Assembly: GCA_928724745.1 (NCBI GenBank)
Contig: CAKMXJ010000039.1
Location: 248,001 to 312,000 of the forward strand
Length of the DNA: 64,000 bases
From: Anthracocystis setariae
Taxonomy: Eukaryota; Basidiomycota; Ustilaginomycetes; Ustilaginales; Ustilaginaceae
Direction of reading: 5' to 3'
Shown: piece after piece, positions 20,322 to 34,354 of the stretch
Numbering within the stretch: the stretch's first letter is position 1
Layout of the letters: each line of letters opens with the position of its first letter
Notes under the pieces: model-generated
The model's input: the letters and a program-made list of their open reading frames with translations, nothing else
Database searches by the model: none
Told to the model about the DNA's origin: nothing
Made by a program: the position numbers and the translations under genes

Positions 20322-22727
20322 TCAATCGACTTTAGCGCGCTTGCTTTCCGCTTCCTGGTCTTCTTCCCCATCCTGTGCGACATGTTCGTCTTCGACAAGA
20401 CCGCGCTTGCGCTGAATGCCCGACTGAAGCGTTGCAGAGGCCGCTAAAGATGGTGACTCGTGGTCAATGCTGTCTTCAGGCTCCTCAGTGTACTCGATGA
20501 CCTGCTCGTCTGCTCCATCTGATGGCACGGGGGGTACGTTCGTATCAAAGGTGGGGGCAAGGTCGTCAGTATACATCCATGTCAAGTCAGTTGCGTCTTG
20601 TGATGTGAACATACCTTGCCAATCCAGCTCGTCGTTTGCATCGACATCGTACTCGTACGTGGCCTCGTACGTTTCTTCGTGGTGGTCAACGGGAGGCCCA
20701 TCTGCCTCGCCTTCGGCTCCGATCCAATCTTCTCCTGGCTCCTCCAATTCGTCCACTTCGCCATCGTATCCTTCGTTGACAGTGGTGTAGAAAGTTTGCT
20801 CACCGTCCTCTTCGAAACCACCCGTTTCTTCTTCGTATTCTTCTTCCACCGCACCCGAGTCTGCATCACCACCTTCAGCAACCTTGTGCATTCCTTCCTC
20901 GCCAAGTTCGTCCACTTCGTCTTGGCCTTCTCCCTCCTTGGCGTCCGCAGCCTTTCTCTCCTTCACTTCTGCGATTGTTTCCACGTCCGGTTTGGCATCT
21001 GCATCTTCCTCTGGCTCTGCTTTTACTTCCTCTTCTTCCCAATCGTCTGCATCGCCACCGCCGAGCTCATACCCTTCGTCCTCGCCCGCTTGCTCCTCGC
21101 CTTCTGAAGGGTGCACTTCGTCGTCAGCATCAGCCGTGAAGGCTCGTGCACCATCCGACTCTGCATTGCTCTCATCCAGCTGAGGCTGACCCTGTTGTCG
21201 ATCGAGCTCGGCATCATGTCCTTCCTCACCGCCCTCTGTTTCCCTAGCAATGCCTTCTTTTTCAACGTCGTACTGAGTGTCTGAGACCTCGTCTTCTTCG
21301 TTCTGTGCGACATTTTGAGGAGACGCTTTGTCGGTCTGTTCATTGACTCCCGAGTCTTGCGAGGCGAGTGGCTGGTCGCCATGATGCTTTGTAAGCTCAG
21401 TTCGCGCATCATGCTGTGTCGACGAGCCCGAAGCTTGCTCGAAGGATGGCGCCCCGTTCGGTTCGTGGGGTGCCTGTGTGCTCGGAGGCGATCCGTTCCG
21501 ACGTGTTTCGTTCCAAGCCTGCTCCTCCTCTTCGGAGTCCTCGCTGCTGTGCTGCAGATGATTTCCGAGGAGCCCAGCGACGTGTTGAGCAAGTTCATTG
21601 TACTTTGTGATGAATCTGGGACGTTCAAGCACTTGAACGTGCAAGCTCGAGGAAAGTCCAAGGCCGTGGTGAAGTTGGTAGAGGTCCTCGAGAGTGATGT
21701 CTCGACAGTAGAGATTGTCTTCGGACACATCCAGTTCCAGATCTGGGAATACGAGATGGAGCTCGTACGACTCTTCGAGGAATTCGCCCAGCGCTTTCTT
21801 CTCCCTAAGACTGGAGAAGAAGCTGTCAAGGGGTTGCCAGAGTACGTCGTGCTGGACATCAAGGGCTGGCGCCTCCACCTCCATCGCCTCGGTTCCGCCG
21901 TTGGCGTCTCCACTCTCTGCGCCTGTATCGGGAAGTGCAAGGTAAGTCGGAATGTCCGATCGAGACCACATCACAAATTCTTGTTCGTTGAACGACACAC
22001 GAACGGTCGGAACTTCGTGAACTTCCGAGCCATAGTAGGCATGGTCTTGCGTACCCTGGTCTTCCGCATTCTCATGAGATGATTCGATTGGTTCACCTTC
22101 AAGCTGATCTTCTTCGGGCGTAAACGCGGTCGCCGATGCGATCCTCTGCCGTTCGGCAGCGTATTCCTCCTCGGTCGGTTCGTACTCTTCCGTTTCCGCC
22201 TCCTGCCCGTAAGCGTTGAACTCGGGAGCATCTCCCTGCTCGAAGATCTTCTGATGGTCATCCTGGACCTCCGCCACACCGAGTCCCTCCTTGCCCATAA
22301 TCATGGATGGCGGATCGTGCTTTGTGGCTGTATCATCGAGGTAGGACGGCGCTCCTCCATGACTCTCGTAATTCTCGGCCTGATATGTTGCTGGCCCAGG
22401 TCTGTCGCTAGCCTCATCAATTGCTTCAAGTTCGTATTCATCGTGTGCGGAATGTCCATTGACGTGTCCCTCCTCGACATATGCCATCATCGGTTCTGAA
22501 GCTTGCAGCATCGAAGGATGTGTGATGCTCTCGTCGTGAGCGCTTGCGGAGTCCTGGAAGTCCACATCGATCCCAACCTTGTCATTGGGACCCATGGGCG
22601 CGACAGCATCAGACATGACCATGCCGTCGCTGCGTACATCGTCCATCATCTCCTCGGCGCTTCCATGCAATTCAGCATATGCAGCTGAAGGGTCCATCTC
22701 ATAATCAAAGCTGGCGTCCTCGTCCAT
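20322..22727 (-). CDS. large acidic protein of unknown function, probably nuclear
   Basis: 801 residues from the ATG at 22727, single exon. Residues about 240-390 form an ordered, hydrophobic-containing region (for example EFVMWSRSDIPTYLAL, LVFPDLELDVSEDNLYCRDI and LERPRFITKYNELAQHVAGL) that looks like a conserved domain; I recall similar sequences in other fungi but cannot name the family. Both flanks are extremely rich in Glu and Asp, especially about 395-770. The C-terminus is basic (GIQRKRG and SKRAKVD), suggesting nuclear import signals. Long acidic tails with a small domain are seen in histone chaperones and chromatin or transcription factors, but that function is only a guess. The frame stays open to an ATG at 22922, which would add 65 residues of Arg- and Ser-rich sequence; I judge that part to be leader. 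Confidence 0.8.
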   Translation of the reverse strand: MDEDASFDYEMDPSAAYAELHGSAEEMMDDVRSDGMVMSDAVAPMGPNDKVGIDVDFQDSASAHDESITHPSMLQASEPMMAYVEEGHVNGHSAHDEYELEAIDEASDRPGPATYQAENYESHGGAPSYLDDTATKHDPPSMIMGKEGLGVAEVQDDHQKIFEQGDAPEFNAYGQEAETEEYEPTEEEYAAERQRIASATAFTPEEDQLEGEPIESSHENAEDQGTQDHAYYGSEVHEVPTVRVSFNEQEFVMWSRSDIPTYLALPDTGAESGDANGGTEAMEVEAPALDVQHDVLWQPLDSFFSSLREKKALGEFLEESYELHLVFPDLELDVSEDNLYCRDITLEDLYQLHHGLGLSSSLHVQVLERPRFITKYNELAQHVAGLLGNHLQHSSEDSEEEEQAWNETRRNGSPPSTQAPHEPNGAPSFEQASGSSTQHDARTELTKHHGDQPLASQDSGVNEQTDKASPQNVAQNEEDEVSDTQYDVEKEGIARETEGGEEGHDAELDRQQGQPQLDESNAESDGARAFTADADDEVHPSEGEEQAGEDEGYELGGGDADDWEEEEVKAEPEEDADAKPDVETIAEVKERKAADAKEGEGQDEVDELGEEGMHKVAEGGDADSGAVEEEYEEETGGFEEDGEQTFYTTVNEGYDGEVDELEEPGEDWIGAEGEADGPPVDHHEETYEATYEYDVDANDELDWQGMFTSQDATDLTWMYTDDLAPTFDTNVPPVPSDGADEQVIEYTEEPEDSIDHESPSLAASATLQSGIQRKRGLVEDEHVAQDGEEDQEAESKRAKVD

Positions 22728-23283
22728 GGTCGAATACCCGGTCTCTAAGGACACGGTATCAGTCTTGCCCCAGCTCCGATTTTGAACGCGGTAATGGCGA
22801 AGTGCAGTACAGAGTCGATAAGAGTCTCGAGAGGGTCGAAGTGTCGAGAAGGTCGAAGGATGATCGAATGCAACGGGTCGGATGGAGGCCGAGAGGCAGT
22901 ACAGACGGGAGGGTGGTAGCATAGAGAGGAAGAAAGTGGGTTGGTCCAGCCACCACGCAACTTGGCAATTTGCCTTTGCTGCTCAGCCAACGCGCTCAAA
23001 ATCAGAATTGCCTCCTCAGAAATGTAGGCTTGGCACACGCAGTTTGTTGAGAGCGCGTGGCGCTGGGCGTGCTGCTTCGCTTCCGGTACCTTGTCCTAGC
23101 TTCTCGTTCTTCTTGCAGAGAAGCTGGTATCCAACATATCGACAGGTTTGACGGAGACAGCCTGCACAGGTCTGGGACAAGATGGAAAGCTTGATGAAGC
23201 TTGCTACAGCATTGAGCGAGAATCTAAATTACAAACATGAAAGGGGCAGCATGCAAGGGCTGTTCCTCCTGCAGTCCACACGA
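22728..23283. other. intergenic region
   Basis: Leader of the acidic-protein gene (22728 to about 22950) and 3' flank of the thiolase gene. No separate gene seen. Confidence 0.55.
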
Positions 23284-24596
23284 TCAGGCCGAAACAATGA
23301 GAGAGGCGCAGCCCATACCAGTGCCGACGCACATGGAGGTGACAATAAGCTTCTTGCCGCCCTGGCGCTTCGCCTCGGCGAGAGCGGTGGCGATCTGTCG
23401 GGCACCGGTGGCACCGAGGGGGTGACCCATAGCAATGGCACCGCCGACAGGGTTGACCTTCTTCTTGTCGATGCCGAGGTGCTCGACGGAGAAGAGAGCC
23501 TGCGAGGCGAACGCCTCGTTGATCTCGTAGATGTCAATGTCATCCTTGGAGAGACCGGTGAGCTCAAACAGACGGGGGATGGCGTAGGCGGGACCGACAC
23601 CCATGATGTTGGGAGGAACACCGACGACGGCGCAAGTGACAAACTTGCCGAGGATGGGCAAGCCGTGCTTCTTGGCGGCGCTGCGACGAGCGAGCAGAAC
23701 CGAGGCGGCGCCGTCACTGACTTGCGAGGCGTTACCGGCGTGAGTGAAACCGTCCTTGGCGAACGCGGGCTTGAGCTTAGCGAGCGACTCGACAGTGACG
23801 CCCTCACGGATTCCATCATCGGCGTCCACGGTGCGCTCGTTGCCGTCATCATCCACGTACTTGACGGTGACGATCTCGCTCTTGAACTTGCCAGCCTTCT
23901 GGGCAGCGGCAGCACGGGCGAACGACTCGGCAGCAAAGGTGTCCTGCTTGGTTCGGTCGATGTTGTACTTCTTGGCGACATTCTCCGAAGTGATACCCAT
24001 GGGCATGAGGCAGTCGGCCGCCTCTTCGTTCTCCATGACAGCATCCGACATCTTGGCGGGCATGACACCGGCACCGTAGTTGAGGGTCATCGACTCAACA
24101 CCCGAGCCAATACCGATGTCAATCTGGCCGAGGGCGATCTGGTTGGCGATCTGGTTGACCGCAGCCAGACCCGACGAGCACTGTCGGTTCAAGCTGTTGC
24201 ATCCAGCCGTGTTGGGGATGCCGGCCCACAGGGAACCCATACGGGCCTGGGTCGAACCACCACCGGGGGCAAGGACGGTACCCACAGCCACATCTTCGAT
24301 CAGTTTGGGGTCGATCTTGGACTCGGCGATGACACCCTTGAGCGTCCAGCCGAGCATCTCTTCGGGAGCGCACTGCGCCAGACCGCCCTTCTTGGCCTTG
24401 GTGATGGGCGTTCGGAGGGCCGAGACAATGACGACTGTGGGAGCAGCAGAGATAACATCAAAAAAGCGGTCAGCCTCTATACGCATTTACGGGAATGTAG
24501 CCTCGTGAGGCTCGAATGCCATGATGTGGACTCACCATCGTCGTCGTGCTCGGCGAGGATGTTCTTCTTTCCGTTACGCAGCTGGAAGGCGGACAT
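23284..24596 (-). CDS. 3-ketoacyl-CoA thiolase (acetyl-CoA acyltransferase, Pot1 type)
   Basis: Exons 24536-24596 and 23284-24434 give 403 residues. The intron has GTGAGT at 24535 and CCACAG ending at 24435, and splicing yields the normal DDVVIVSALRTPI start of the fold. The catalytic Cys106 lies in LNRQCSSGL; the His motif GGAIAMGHPLGATGAR and the second Cys in TSMCVGTGMG are present. The sequence matches the beta-oxidation thiolases (NEAFASQAL, VGVPPNIMGVGPAYAIP) rather than the Erg10 acetyl-CoA acetyltransferases. The enzyme cleaves 3-ketoacyl-CoA to acetyl-CoA and a shortened acyl-CoA, the last step of fatty-acid oxidation. It is expected in peroxisomes, yet the C-terminus (IVSA) is not a PTS1 and the N-terminus only faintly resembles a PTS2, so its location is open. 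Confidence 0.95.
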
Positions 24597-25589
24597 TGTG
24601 GGCGATGAATATGTTTTCCTTGGAAGGGAGGCGTGCACAAGGGAATTGGGAGTGATGGTGAACGGATAAGGAGCGATCGAGCCTCTCACAGCACTTAAGA
24701 AGGTTGGCGTATCTGCGGGGGAAGGCGAGCCTGAGTGGGGGCCGGCTCAAGTTTCAAAGCTACGACCGGCTCAGTCGCCTGAATTCGGCGAGGTTCACTC
24801 TTCTGGCAACCCAGCAACTCAACCTGGGACAGTTGCGCGCTCTCCAGGCAGGCTCGGTAATAGTGTCAACCTGGCTGAATGCTGCACTGCACCGGTACCG
24901 AGCGAAGTTTGTGTGGCACAGGCCTCTGCAGGACGCATACAGCGTTGCTGGCTGAGGTGGAGTTTCAGCCGGAATTTCAGCCGAATACACCTCTGACGCA
25001 GCGTGTGTGTCTCTCGATCGAGACCGAATGTTGCGTGAAAGCCCGGCTATGCCCAACTCGCCCGGTCCAAGTCAGGGGAAAATTGGCCCGACCGAATTGA
25101 GTCAACCCGATTTAAATCTGAGTTGTAGTCCACAATTGTACCAAGATCGCCGATCGATTCAACAACACGACACGCAACAAGCAGTCATGCTGTTGACCAC
25201 ACCACCTTTTTGTCTGAACTAGAGTTGTATGCTTACGATCTGGAGGTACAAGGAGCTTGGCGTCCCTGCGCAACGGAACAGCCCCCTGATCAGGCTGCTG
25301 ATGCCTGAACAAAAGCGCATCGCTTTGCCTTTCTGAGGTTGTCTCCACCGAAAAGATGCGATTCACTCGATATGGAGACAACACGCTGTGGATCGGTTAA
25401 CCAGATAGCATTCGACTATAGGAACCAGTATGGACACTAGAAGTACAAGGGAAAGGAAGAAAAAGCCACAACAATAAAAGGGTGAAGGGGGAATGAACCA
25501 GGGCTAGCTACCAGCAACATGAAAGCGCATATCGGCGATCAAAGGGGGGATGAGGTTGAGGAGGATGGAGGTCAAGAAAGCGCGACCGT
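24597..25589. other. intergenic region
   Basis: Thiolase promoter side and histone H3 3' flank, about 1 kb. No gene or RNA recognised. Confidence 0.6.
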
Positions 25590-28516
<2,927 letters not shown>

Positions 28517-30271
28517 ACTGCATAGAAGCAGTCCCATCTATTCCCCACTATTGTCTTGTCCCTGGCGTTGCCTCTTGTACTTCTAGCATTTCCGATGTGC
28601 CTCTGTCGTTGTGGCTGTCCCTCTATTTGACGCCCAGCCAGTCCATGGTAATTTCGATTTTTTACACCCTGTACATGCTCAGTTGCGAGTTTGTGTGCTC
28701 AAGTTTGCACTGGTTTGGTTAGTGTTTGCCACTTGAATACGGGCTGCGTCTCCTTGGTGTAGCATTTCTGGTGACTCGGCCCTTTGCCACACTGATAGGT
28801 TGCGTCGCTCGGTTCAGTCAAGAAAGGGGTCGTGTATGTCAGTCCGTCCGAAGATGATCTTTAGGGGTGGAAATGGTGGTCGCGACGCTAACCTAGACCT
28901 TGGAACCTCTCAACGCTATCCGTGCTATGGTAACGGTCAGCAAGTGGCTGCATGTGGGATATTGAGAGAAGGAAGCGGAGACGGAGCAAGGCGAATGATA
29001 TTCACGCACGAGTGTTGGTCATGGATGGCATGTCGAATCTAGTGCCCTTGTCGCTTCGAGCCCCAGGGGATGTGGTGGACGACTTGGGGTCAACGATGGA
29101 TGAGCAGAAGAAGTGCTCTCTCATTTGTGCGAAGGAACTTCCATCCATGTCGGTGAGAATCCATCAGCCCTATTACGATAGCGACGTCATGGGCCTGTAC
29201 AGCGAGATTAGCACCTGTCGAGCAGATCACACGGATATCAATTTAGGGATGGACAGGACTCGTCAACTCAACAATCTCACGAAGGATGCAAGAGTGGCAG
29301 CTGGAATCTGAATTCGCTGGTAGGTAGATATTGAGTGATGCAACTGGAGGAGGAGAATTGGGACGAAGTGAATGGCAGAATTACCGTCGGTAGAGGCAGG
29401 TCAACGCGATGGCGAGAAACTCAGACTGGCAAACGCAATCGAGACAAGGCGACCACCATGACGTGCAACGACGTTCTATCCGACGACGCAACTCTGGCTA
29501 GACTCGAGTGGACTTGTTGGCGTTGTCATCGGGCTTGTGGTTCACAGACGGTTGGGATTGAGTATGACGATAATGTTGCATGATCGGGTGCGACGATCGG
29601 CGGCGTGCGATGCGTGCAATACACCTGTGGATCCAAGGATGCATCACTCACTGCTATTACTGTAAGAGGGGCGGTGCTGAGGGTTTGTCGCGCACTTCTT
29701 GGCAAAAAATTGTCGGAAGCCTCCGGTTGGCTCATTTGCGCAGTCGAGCTGAGGTTTTCGAAACGTCGACAGAGGTTGCCATGCGTGTGCGTTTGCTGTA
29801 GTGTGTGGCAGCTGGGACGGCGGCCAAGAGGTGGCAGCTATGCTTTGCCAGTCACACTTGAAATCATGCTGTGTTCTGCCAGGATCGAAGGATGAAACTG
29901 AAACTGAATGGTGTGTTACTACGCCCATCGATGCCTGGACGGTGCAAATTTGTCCCCCGCAATCGACCTGATCTGCAGCGTCTCAGCGTACGCCGCATCG
30001 AATTTACACATATAATTATATATTATAATACACTGAATTCAGTCTGTCGTTCGATCAGGTAAATTCCACCACCCGAACACTCAAAATACCCAAATTGCAC
30101 AACATGCACAGAAATGCACAGAATACACCATTTGACCTGTCCAAGGCACCCGCTCGCAGCATTCCCACAACACCAACAACACCAGCTGGCATCGACTTGG
30201 CAGCGTGGTCTTGATGCCGTGCTTGTCGTTGATCGTTGTGATTGCCCAGCGTTGTTGTCTCGGACGCAGAC

Positions 30272-30291
30272 GCAGCAGCAGCAGCAGCAGC
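30272..30291 (+). repeat. (CAG)n microsatellite
   Basis: About six or seven tandem GCA/CAG units in the spacer upstream of the ADAM protease gene. Confidence 0.8.
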
Positions 30292-30460
30292 GCCGCGCAC
30301 AGACGAGCCGGAACAGGACCCTGAATGGAGCAAGCAGGAAAATGCGGATGGCTGCTGAAGCGGGATCCTATGTAAGAAAAAAATAAAATAAAAAAAAGCC
30401 AAGACCTGGTGTCACTTTGAGTACTGCCTCGCGAGTTCAATGCCCCTGCAGCATTACGCC

Positions 30461-30485
30461 TGTACAGTACAGTACAGTACAGTAC
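30461..30485 (+). repeat. tandem (TGTAC/AGTAC) array, five units
   Basis: 25 bases made of five near-perfect copies of a 5-base unit, beginning TGTACAGTACAGTAC. It lies about 0.6 kb upstream of the ADAM gene and is the most regular of the dispersed arrays of this unit. Confidence 0.85.
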
Positions 30486-31098
30486 GGTGCAAGAGTGACC
30501 GCAAGCGGAGAAAATGTCAGCGAGTTGGGTGTGAATTTGCGGTACCGTGGCTCATTGCCCAACTGAATCGTTCCTTGACCACTTTCCATCTCCGCGGCCA
30601 CCACCGCAAACCGCAAGCATCGCACCGTTCGCTTTCGCTTCATCGACATCGCCTTCTTGCCAAGAACCTGCTCCACAACCATTTCGCCTTGGCTTTGTCA
30701 CCGCTTCACCCCGCCTCTGCTCAACTTCTCTCGACTCGATCCTGTTCCGCTCCTTCTTCCGACCTTCCTCTCCTTCCACAATGTCATGTCATGGCCCATC
30801 TCGCTTCCGTCTTAACGCTACAACCTAGCTCTGCCATTCCATTGCCAACATCCTACCGAGTCAGCCCTGCTTCACTTCAGCAGCCCCAGCCTCCAGCTGA
30901 CGTAACGGGCAGTGCCATCTTTCGTCTTGGTATCGCCGACCCATTGGTCGAGCTCAAGCCTTGCGTCCACGCCCTCCACACCTTCCCGCCACCGTCTTGA
31001 TCCCATTCAAATCCACTTAAGAGCTCGATCTTACAAGGCGATCTCGCTCCTGGTCCAACTCAAGACCGTCCATACGTCTCCGAACTCGAGTCAAGGCC

Positions 31099-33777
31099 AT
31101 GCGCTCGATCGTAGCGTCCACATGGTTGGCAGCATGGCTGCTCGCCCTCCTTTTCACAGCAAAACCTATCACAGCTCGAAGTCGTCAGAATGGTCCGCTC
31201 CAGCGAGTCGCCAGGACAACCAATGTCAAGGTCGACTTATTGCCTCCAACCACCTCATCTTTGCATCATGCTCATCTGCAATCACGCTCAGATGTCGCCG
31301 ACCAGCCGCCTATCCGCCTAAGCTTCCGTGCTTTCCACCAAGATTTTTACTTGCATCTTTTGCCAAACGATCACCTCTTACATCCCGACGGCACCCGCGT
31401 CAACTACTATGACTACAACCAAACTTCCGGCCAAACCTACCTGCGCACCACAGAGACCCTCTTCCCGGGCGACGTATCTGCTTATCATGGCGTCGTTGTC
31501 CATCCGTCCCACTCGTCTCGCAGATTCGAAGAGGACCGCGTCGGCGTGTTCCGAAACATCTACCAGGACCGCGACGTTGGCATCGTCGGCCGAGCCTCCA
31601 TCCTTCTTCACGACGATGGCTCCCTATCCGGAACGCCGTCCTTCGAAGGAAGCTTTGATTGGTTCGGCAACGTGCACCACATCGACACACCCCGCAGTTA
31701 CATGGCCAAGCGCCAAGTCGGCGATCCCACGCTTGAGCCACGCTCCCAGCAAGTCGGCTCCATGGTGGTTCACCGAGACTCGGACATCACCCTGCAGCCT
31801 AGAGACGAGCCTTCCTTTTCCAACGTCACCCTTGCTCAGCCATCGTCCGCCGCTACTGCATGCTCCTCCGACGCGCTTTCCTACAATTCCCACAATCCAC
31901 TCGTGCTTAGCCAGGACAACAACGTTGCCAGCAGTCAGTCGGTCTACTCGTTCTTTCAGCTACCCACCCCGGCTCGCTTGACTCGCAGAGATCTCTTCTC
32001 GGGCTGGAACGACCTCTTCGTCCGATCCGAGCCACACGACGTCGTTGAGGGTCCTTTGGCCTCCCCCGATGGCTTCGTTTACCACGACGAACTCGACGAC
32101 TATCTTGCACCCACCTTCCGCAAAAGGCAGGCCACCGGCAACGATGTCGGTAACGGTGGCAATCAGAACAACAGCTTCAGCAACGTCATCGGTTCCACCG
32201 CCGGCTGTCCCAACAGTGCGCGCGTCGTCTACGCCGGCATCGCCTCCGACTGTGCCTACACCCAGCGTTGGGGCAACCGGGACGACGCACGTACACAGAT
32301 CCTCAACAACATGAATTCCGTCTCGAACCTGTATCGTTCCACGTTCAACATCTCGATCGGTGTCGTGGAGCTCGATGTTCGCGCAGGCGACTGCCCCACC
32401 ACCGCCTCGAGCGATGCGCCCTGGAACATTGGTTGCGGCACCTTGAGCATCGACGAGCGTCTAAGCGCCTTTTCACAATGGCGATCGCAGCAGCCTGCCA
32501 ACGGCATTGGTCTGTGGCATCTGATGACCGCATGCAATTCCGGCAGTGAGATCGGTGTCGCTTGGTTAGGAACAGTGTGTACCACCACCGCTGCCACGAG
32601 CGGTGGACAGTCGGTCAGTGGTACGGGTGTCAGCTCCATTACGCAGCAACAGTGGCAAGTCATGGCCCACGAGATCGGTCACAACTTTGGCGCCATTCAC
32701 GACTGCACCACAGGATGCTCCAGCAACTCCAACTATGCTGTCCAGGCAGGCGGCGCCCCATGCTGCCCGCTGTCCACTTCGACATGCGACGCCAATGCAG
32801 CCTACATCATGAATCCATCCTCACGCGCCAACATCCAAAGTTTCAGCCAGTGCACCGTCGGCAACATCTGTTCCATGATCGGTCGGGGCCTCAACTCTTC
32901 CTGCATCCAAACGCCTGGCACCCGCAGCACGCTCAGCACCAATCAGTGCGGAAACGGCATCCTCGAGCCCGGTGAGGAGTGCGATGCTGGGCCTAACGGC
33001 TCGCAGTGTTGCACATCCCAGTGCAAGCTCACTACAGGGGCGCAATGCGACCCTAGCACAAGCCCATGTTGCACGAGCTCGTGTAGCTTTGCACCGTCAT
33101 CGCAGGTCTGTCGCCCGGCGGTGGATGTTCGTTGCGATACCGCAGAGTACTGCTCCGGCACTTCTGCCACATGTCCCAACAATGTCGTCAAGCAGGACGG
33201 CCAGTCGTGCGGAGACGGCCTTTCCTGCGCCAATGGCTACTGCACCTCGCGCGATTTGCAATGCCGGCAAGCCTCGACGGGTTCGGTGTCGTTCCGATCC
33301 GCCTGCTCGGCTTCCAACGCCAACTCTTGCCAGCTTACTTGCCAGAGTCCTACTTCGAGCAACCAGTGTCTCATCCTCCAGCAGCCCTTCATCGATGGAA
33401 CCAGCTGCGGCTATGGAGGCCGATGTCGCAACGGTTCGTGTCAATCCGGCTCATGGCAGACCACCTTCCGAAACCTGTACCTGGATAATCTGCGGATTGC
33501 CATCCCAGTGACGATCATCGTGGGCATCATCGTGCTCGTGATTCTATATGCCATGGTTCGTCGATGCTGCTTCTCGCGGCGCAGTAGGGGAGCAACCCAC
33601 GCCGGTCCAGGTGGCAGGCGGGTCAACGGATCCGCCTTTGCCGTGCCCAAGCCACCAGGGACGCCGCAGAGTAGCAATGCTCCGATTCCTCCGCCACCTG
33701 CGCACGAATCGTATCGCGCCTCGCGCACCTCGAACTGGGTAGACCCAACAGCATATAACGGGCCGAACCGAAGGTAA
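31099..33777 (+). CDS. ADAM-type membrane-anchored zinc metalloprotease
   Basis: Single exon, 892 residues. An N-terminal signal peptide (about 1-26) is followed by a long prodomain with several dibasic sites (for example MAKRQVG, LTRRDLF and FRKRQATG), which a Kex2/furin-like protease may cut. The reprolysin catalytic site HEIGHNFGAIHD covers residues 524-535, with the three zinc His and the catalytic Glu525 present. Next comes a disintegrin-like region with CGNGILEPGEECD and many Cys, then a Cys-rich segment, a transmembrane helix near 797-817 (IPVTIIVGIIVLVILYAMV) and a short basic then Pro-rich cytosolic tail (PIPPPPAHESY). This is the full ADAM order found in a few fungal proteins such as S. 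pombe Mde10. It probably sheds cell-surface proteins; substrates are unknown. Confidence 0.95.
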   Translation: MRSIVASTWLAAWLLALLFTAKPITARSRQNGPLQRVARTTNVKVDLLPPTTSSLHHAHLQSRSDVADQPPIRLSFRAFHQDFYLHLLPNDHLLHPDGTRVNYYDYNQTSGQTYLRTTETLFPGDVSAYHGVVVHPSHSSRRFEEDRVGVFRNIYQDRDVGIVGRASILLHDDGSLSGTPSFEGSFDWFGNVHHIDTPRSYMAKRQVGDPTLEPRSQQVGSMVVHRDSDITLQPRDEPSFSNVTLAQPSSAATACSSDALSYNSHNPLVLSQDNNVASSQSVYSFFQLPTPARLTRRDLFSGWNDLFVRSEPHDVVEGPLASPDGFVYHDELDDYLAPTFRKRQATGNDVGNGGNQNNSFSNVIGSTAGCPNSARVVYAGIASDCAYTQRWGNRDDARTQILNNMNSVSNLYRSTFNISIGVVELDVRAGDCPTTASSDAPWNIGCGTLSIDERLSAFSQWRSQQPANGIGLWHLMTACNSGSEIGVAWLGTVCTTTAATSGGQSVSGTGVSSITQQQWQVMAHEIGHNFGAIHDCTTGCSSNSNYAVQAGGAPCCPLSTSTCDANAAYIMNPSSRANIQSFSQCTVGNICSMIGRGLNSSCIQTPGTRSTLSTNQCGNGILEPGEECDAGPNGSQCCTSQCKLTTGAQCDPSTSPCCTSSCSFAPSSQVCRPAVDVRCDTAEYCSGTSATCPNNVVKQDGQSCGDGLSCANGYCTSRDLQCRQASTGSVSFRSACSASNANSCQLTCQSPTSSNQCLILQQPFIDGTSCGYGGRCRNGSCQSGSWQTTFRNLYLDNLRIAIPVTIIVGIIVLVILYAMVRRCCFSRRSRGATHAGPGGRRVNGSAFAVPKPPGTPQSSNAPIPPPPAHESYRASRTSNWVDPTAYNGPNRR

Positions 33778-34354
33778 ATGCGACCCATTTTTTCCCTTTT
33801 TTAGCACGGACCTTGGTTACTTGTGCTTTCTCGCACATCTGTCCCTTTTTGTTTTGCCTAGATCGTCTCTGTACGAGAAATGATTGCATTGTATTTTATC
33901 AGAAGTTTTCAGGTGAGAGAATGGGTGTGGTTTGGTGTGAGAAACACTGGTATTGGGTTGAGGCGGAAGGTTTGTCTGCGTGTGCAGACTGGAAGCGGGA
34001 GGAGGGGATTGAGCGATGGAGAACATCGTCATCCAAGTCACGTTGGAAGTTACATTTGTCCCGGGAGGCGGGAGATGGTGGTAGCAGGAGAGAGCACCAA
34101 ACGGGTCGGCTTGAAGGCGCCATGGACTAACTTAAGAGGATGTCTGATATTCTCTGGCCTTTCTGGTGCCAGAAAGAAGTTTGATGCTTGTATCTCAACA
34201 TACACTGTTACACGCAACTATCGAAGCAAAGCCTTTCTACATTGCAGAACAGAAATGACGACAACAACGGGACGTAGACTAGTGGAGAGACTCGAATCAG
34301 ACGCAGAAAAAAGTGTAGGGAGAGCTATCGGCGGTGGACGAGATCGAAGCATGT
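33778..34354. other. convergent 3' flanks
   Basis: Spacer between the converging ADAM and DnaJ genes. No gene seen. Confidence 0.6.

Larger units (their letters stand above)
28517..31098. other. long intergenic region
   Basis: About 2.6 kb without a supportable gene. It holds an AT-rich patch at 30007-30030, a CAG repeat at 30272-30291, a TGTAC/CAGTA array at 30461-30485 and then a CT-rich stretch (30560-30780) that is probably the leader of the ADAM gene. Confidence 0.55.

Noticed and set aside
23182..24669. 495-codon frame opposite the thiolase
   Set aside because: Antisense shadow of a highly codon-biased gene; the thiolase on the minus strand explains it.
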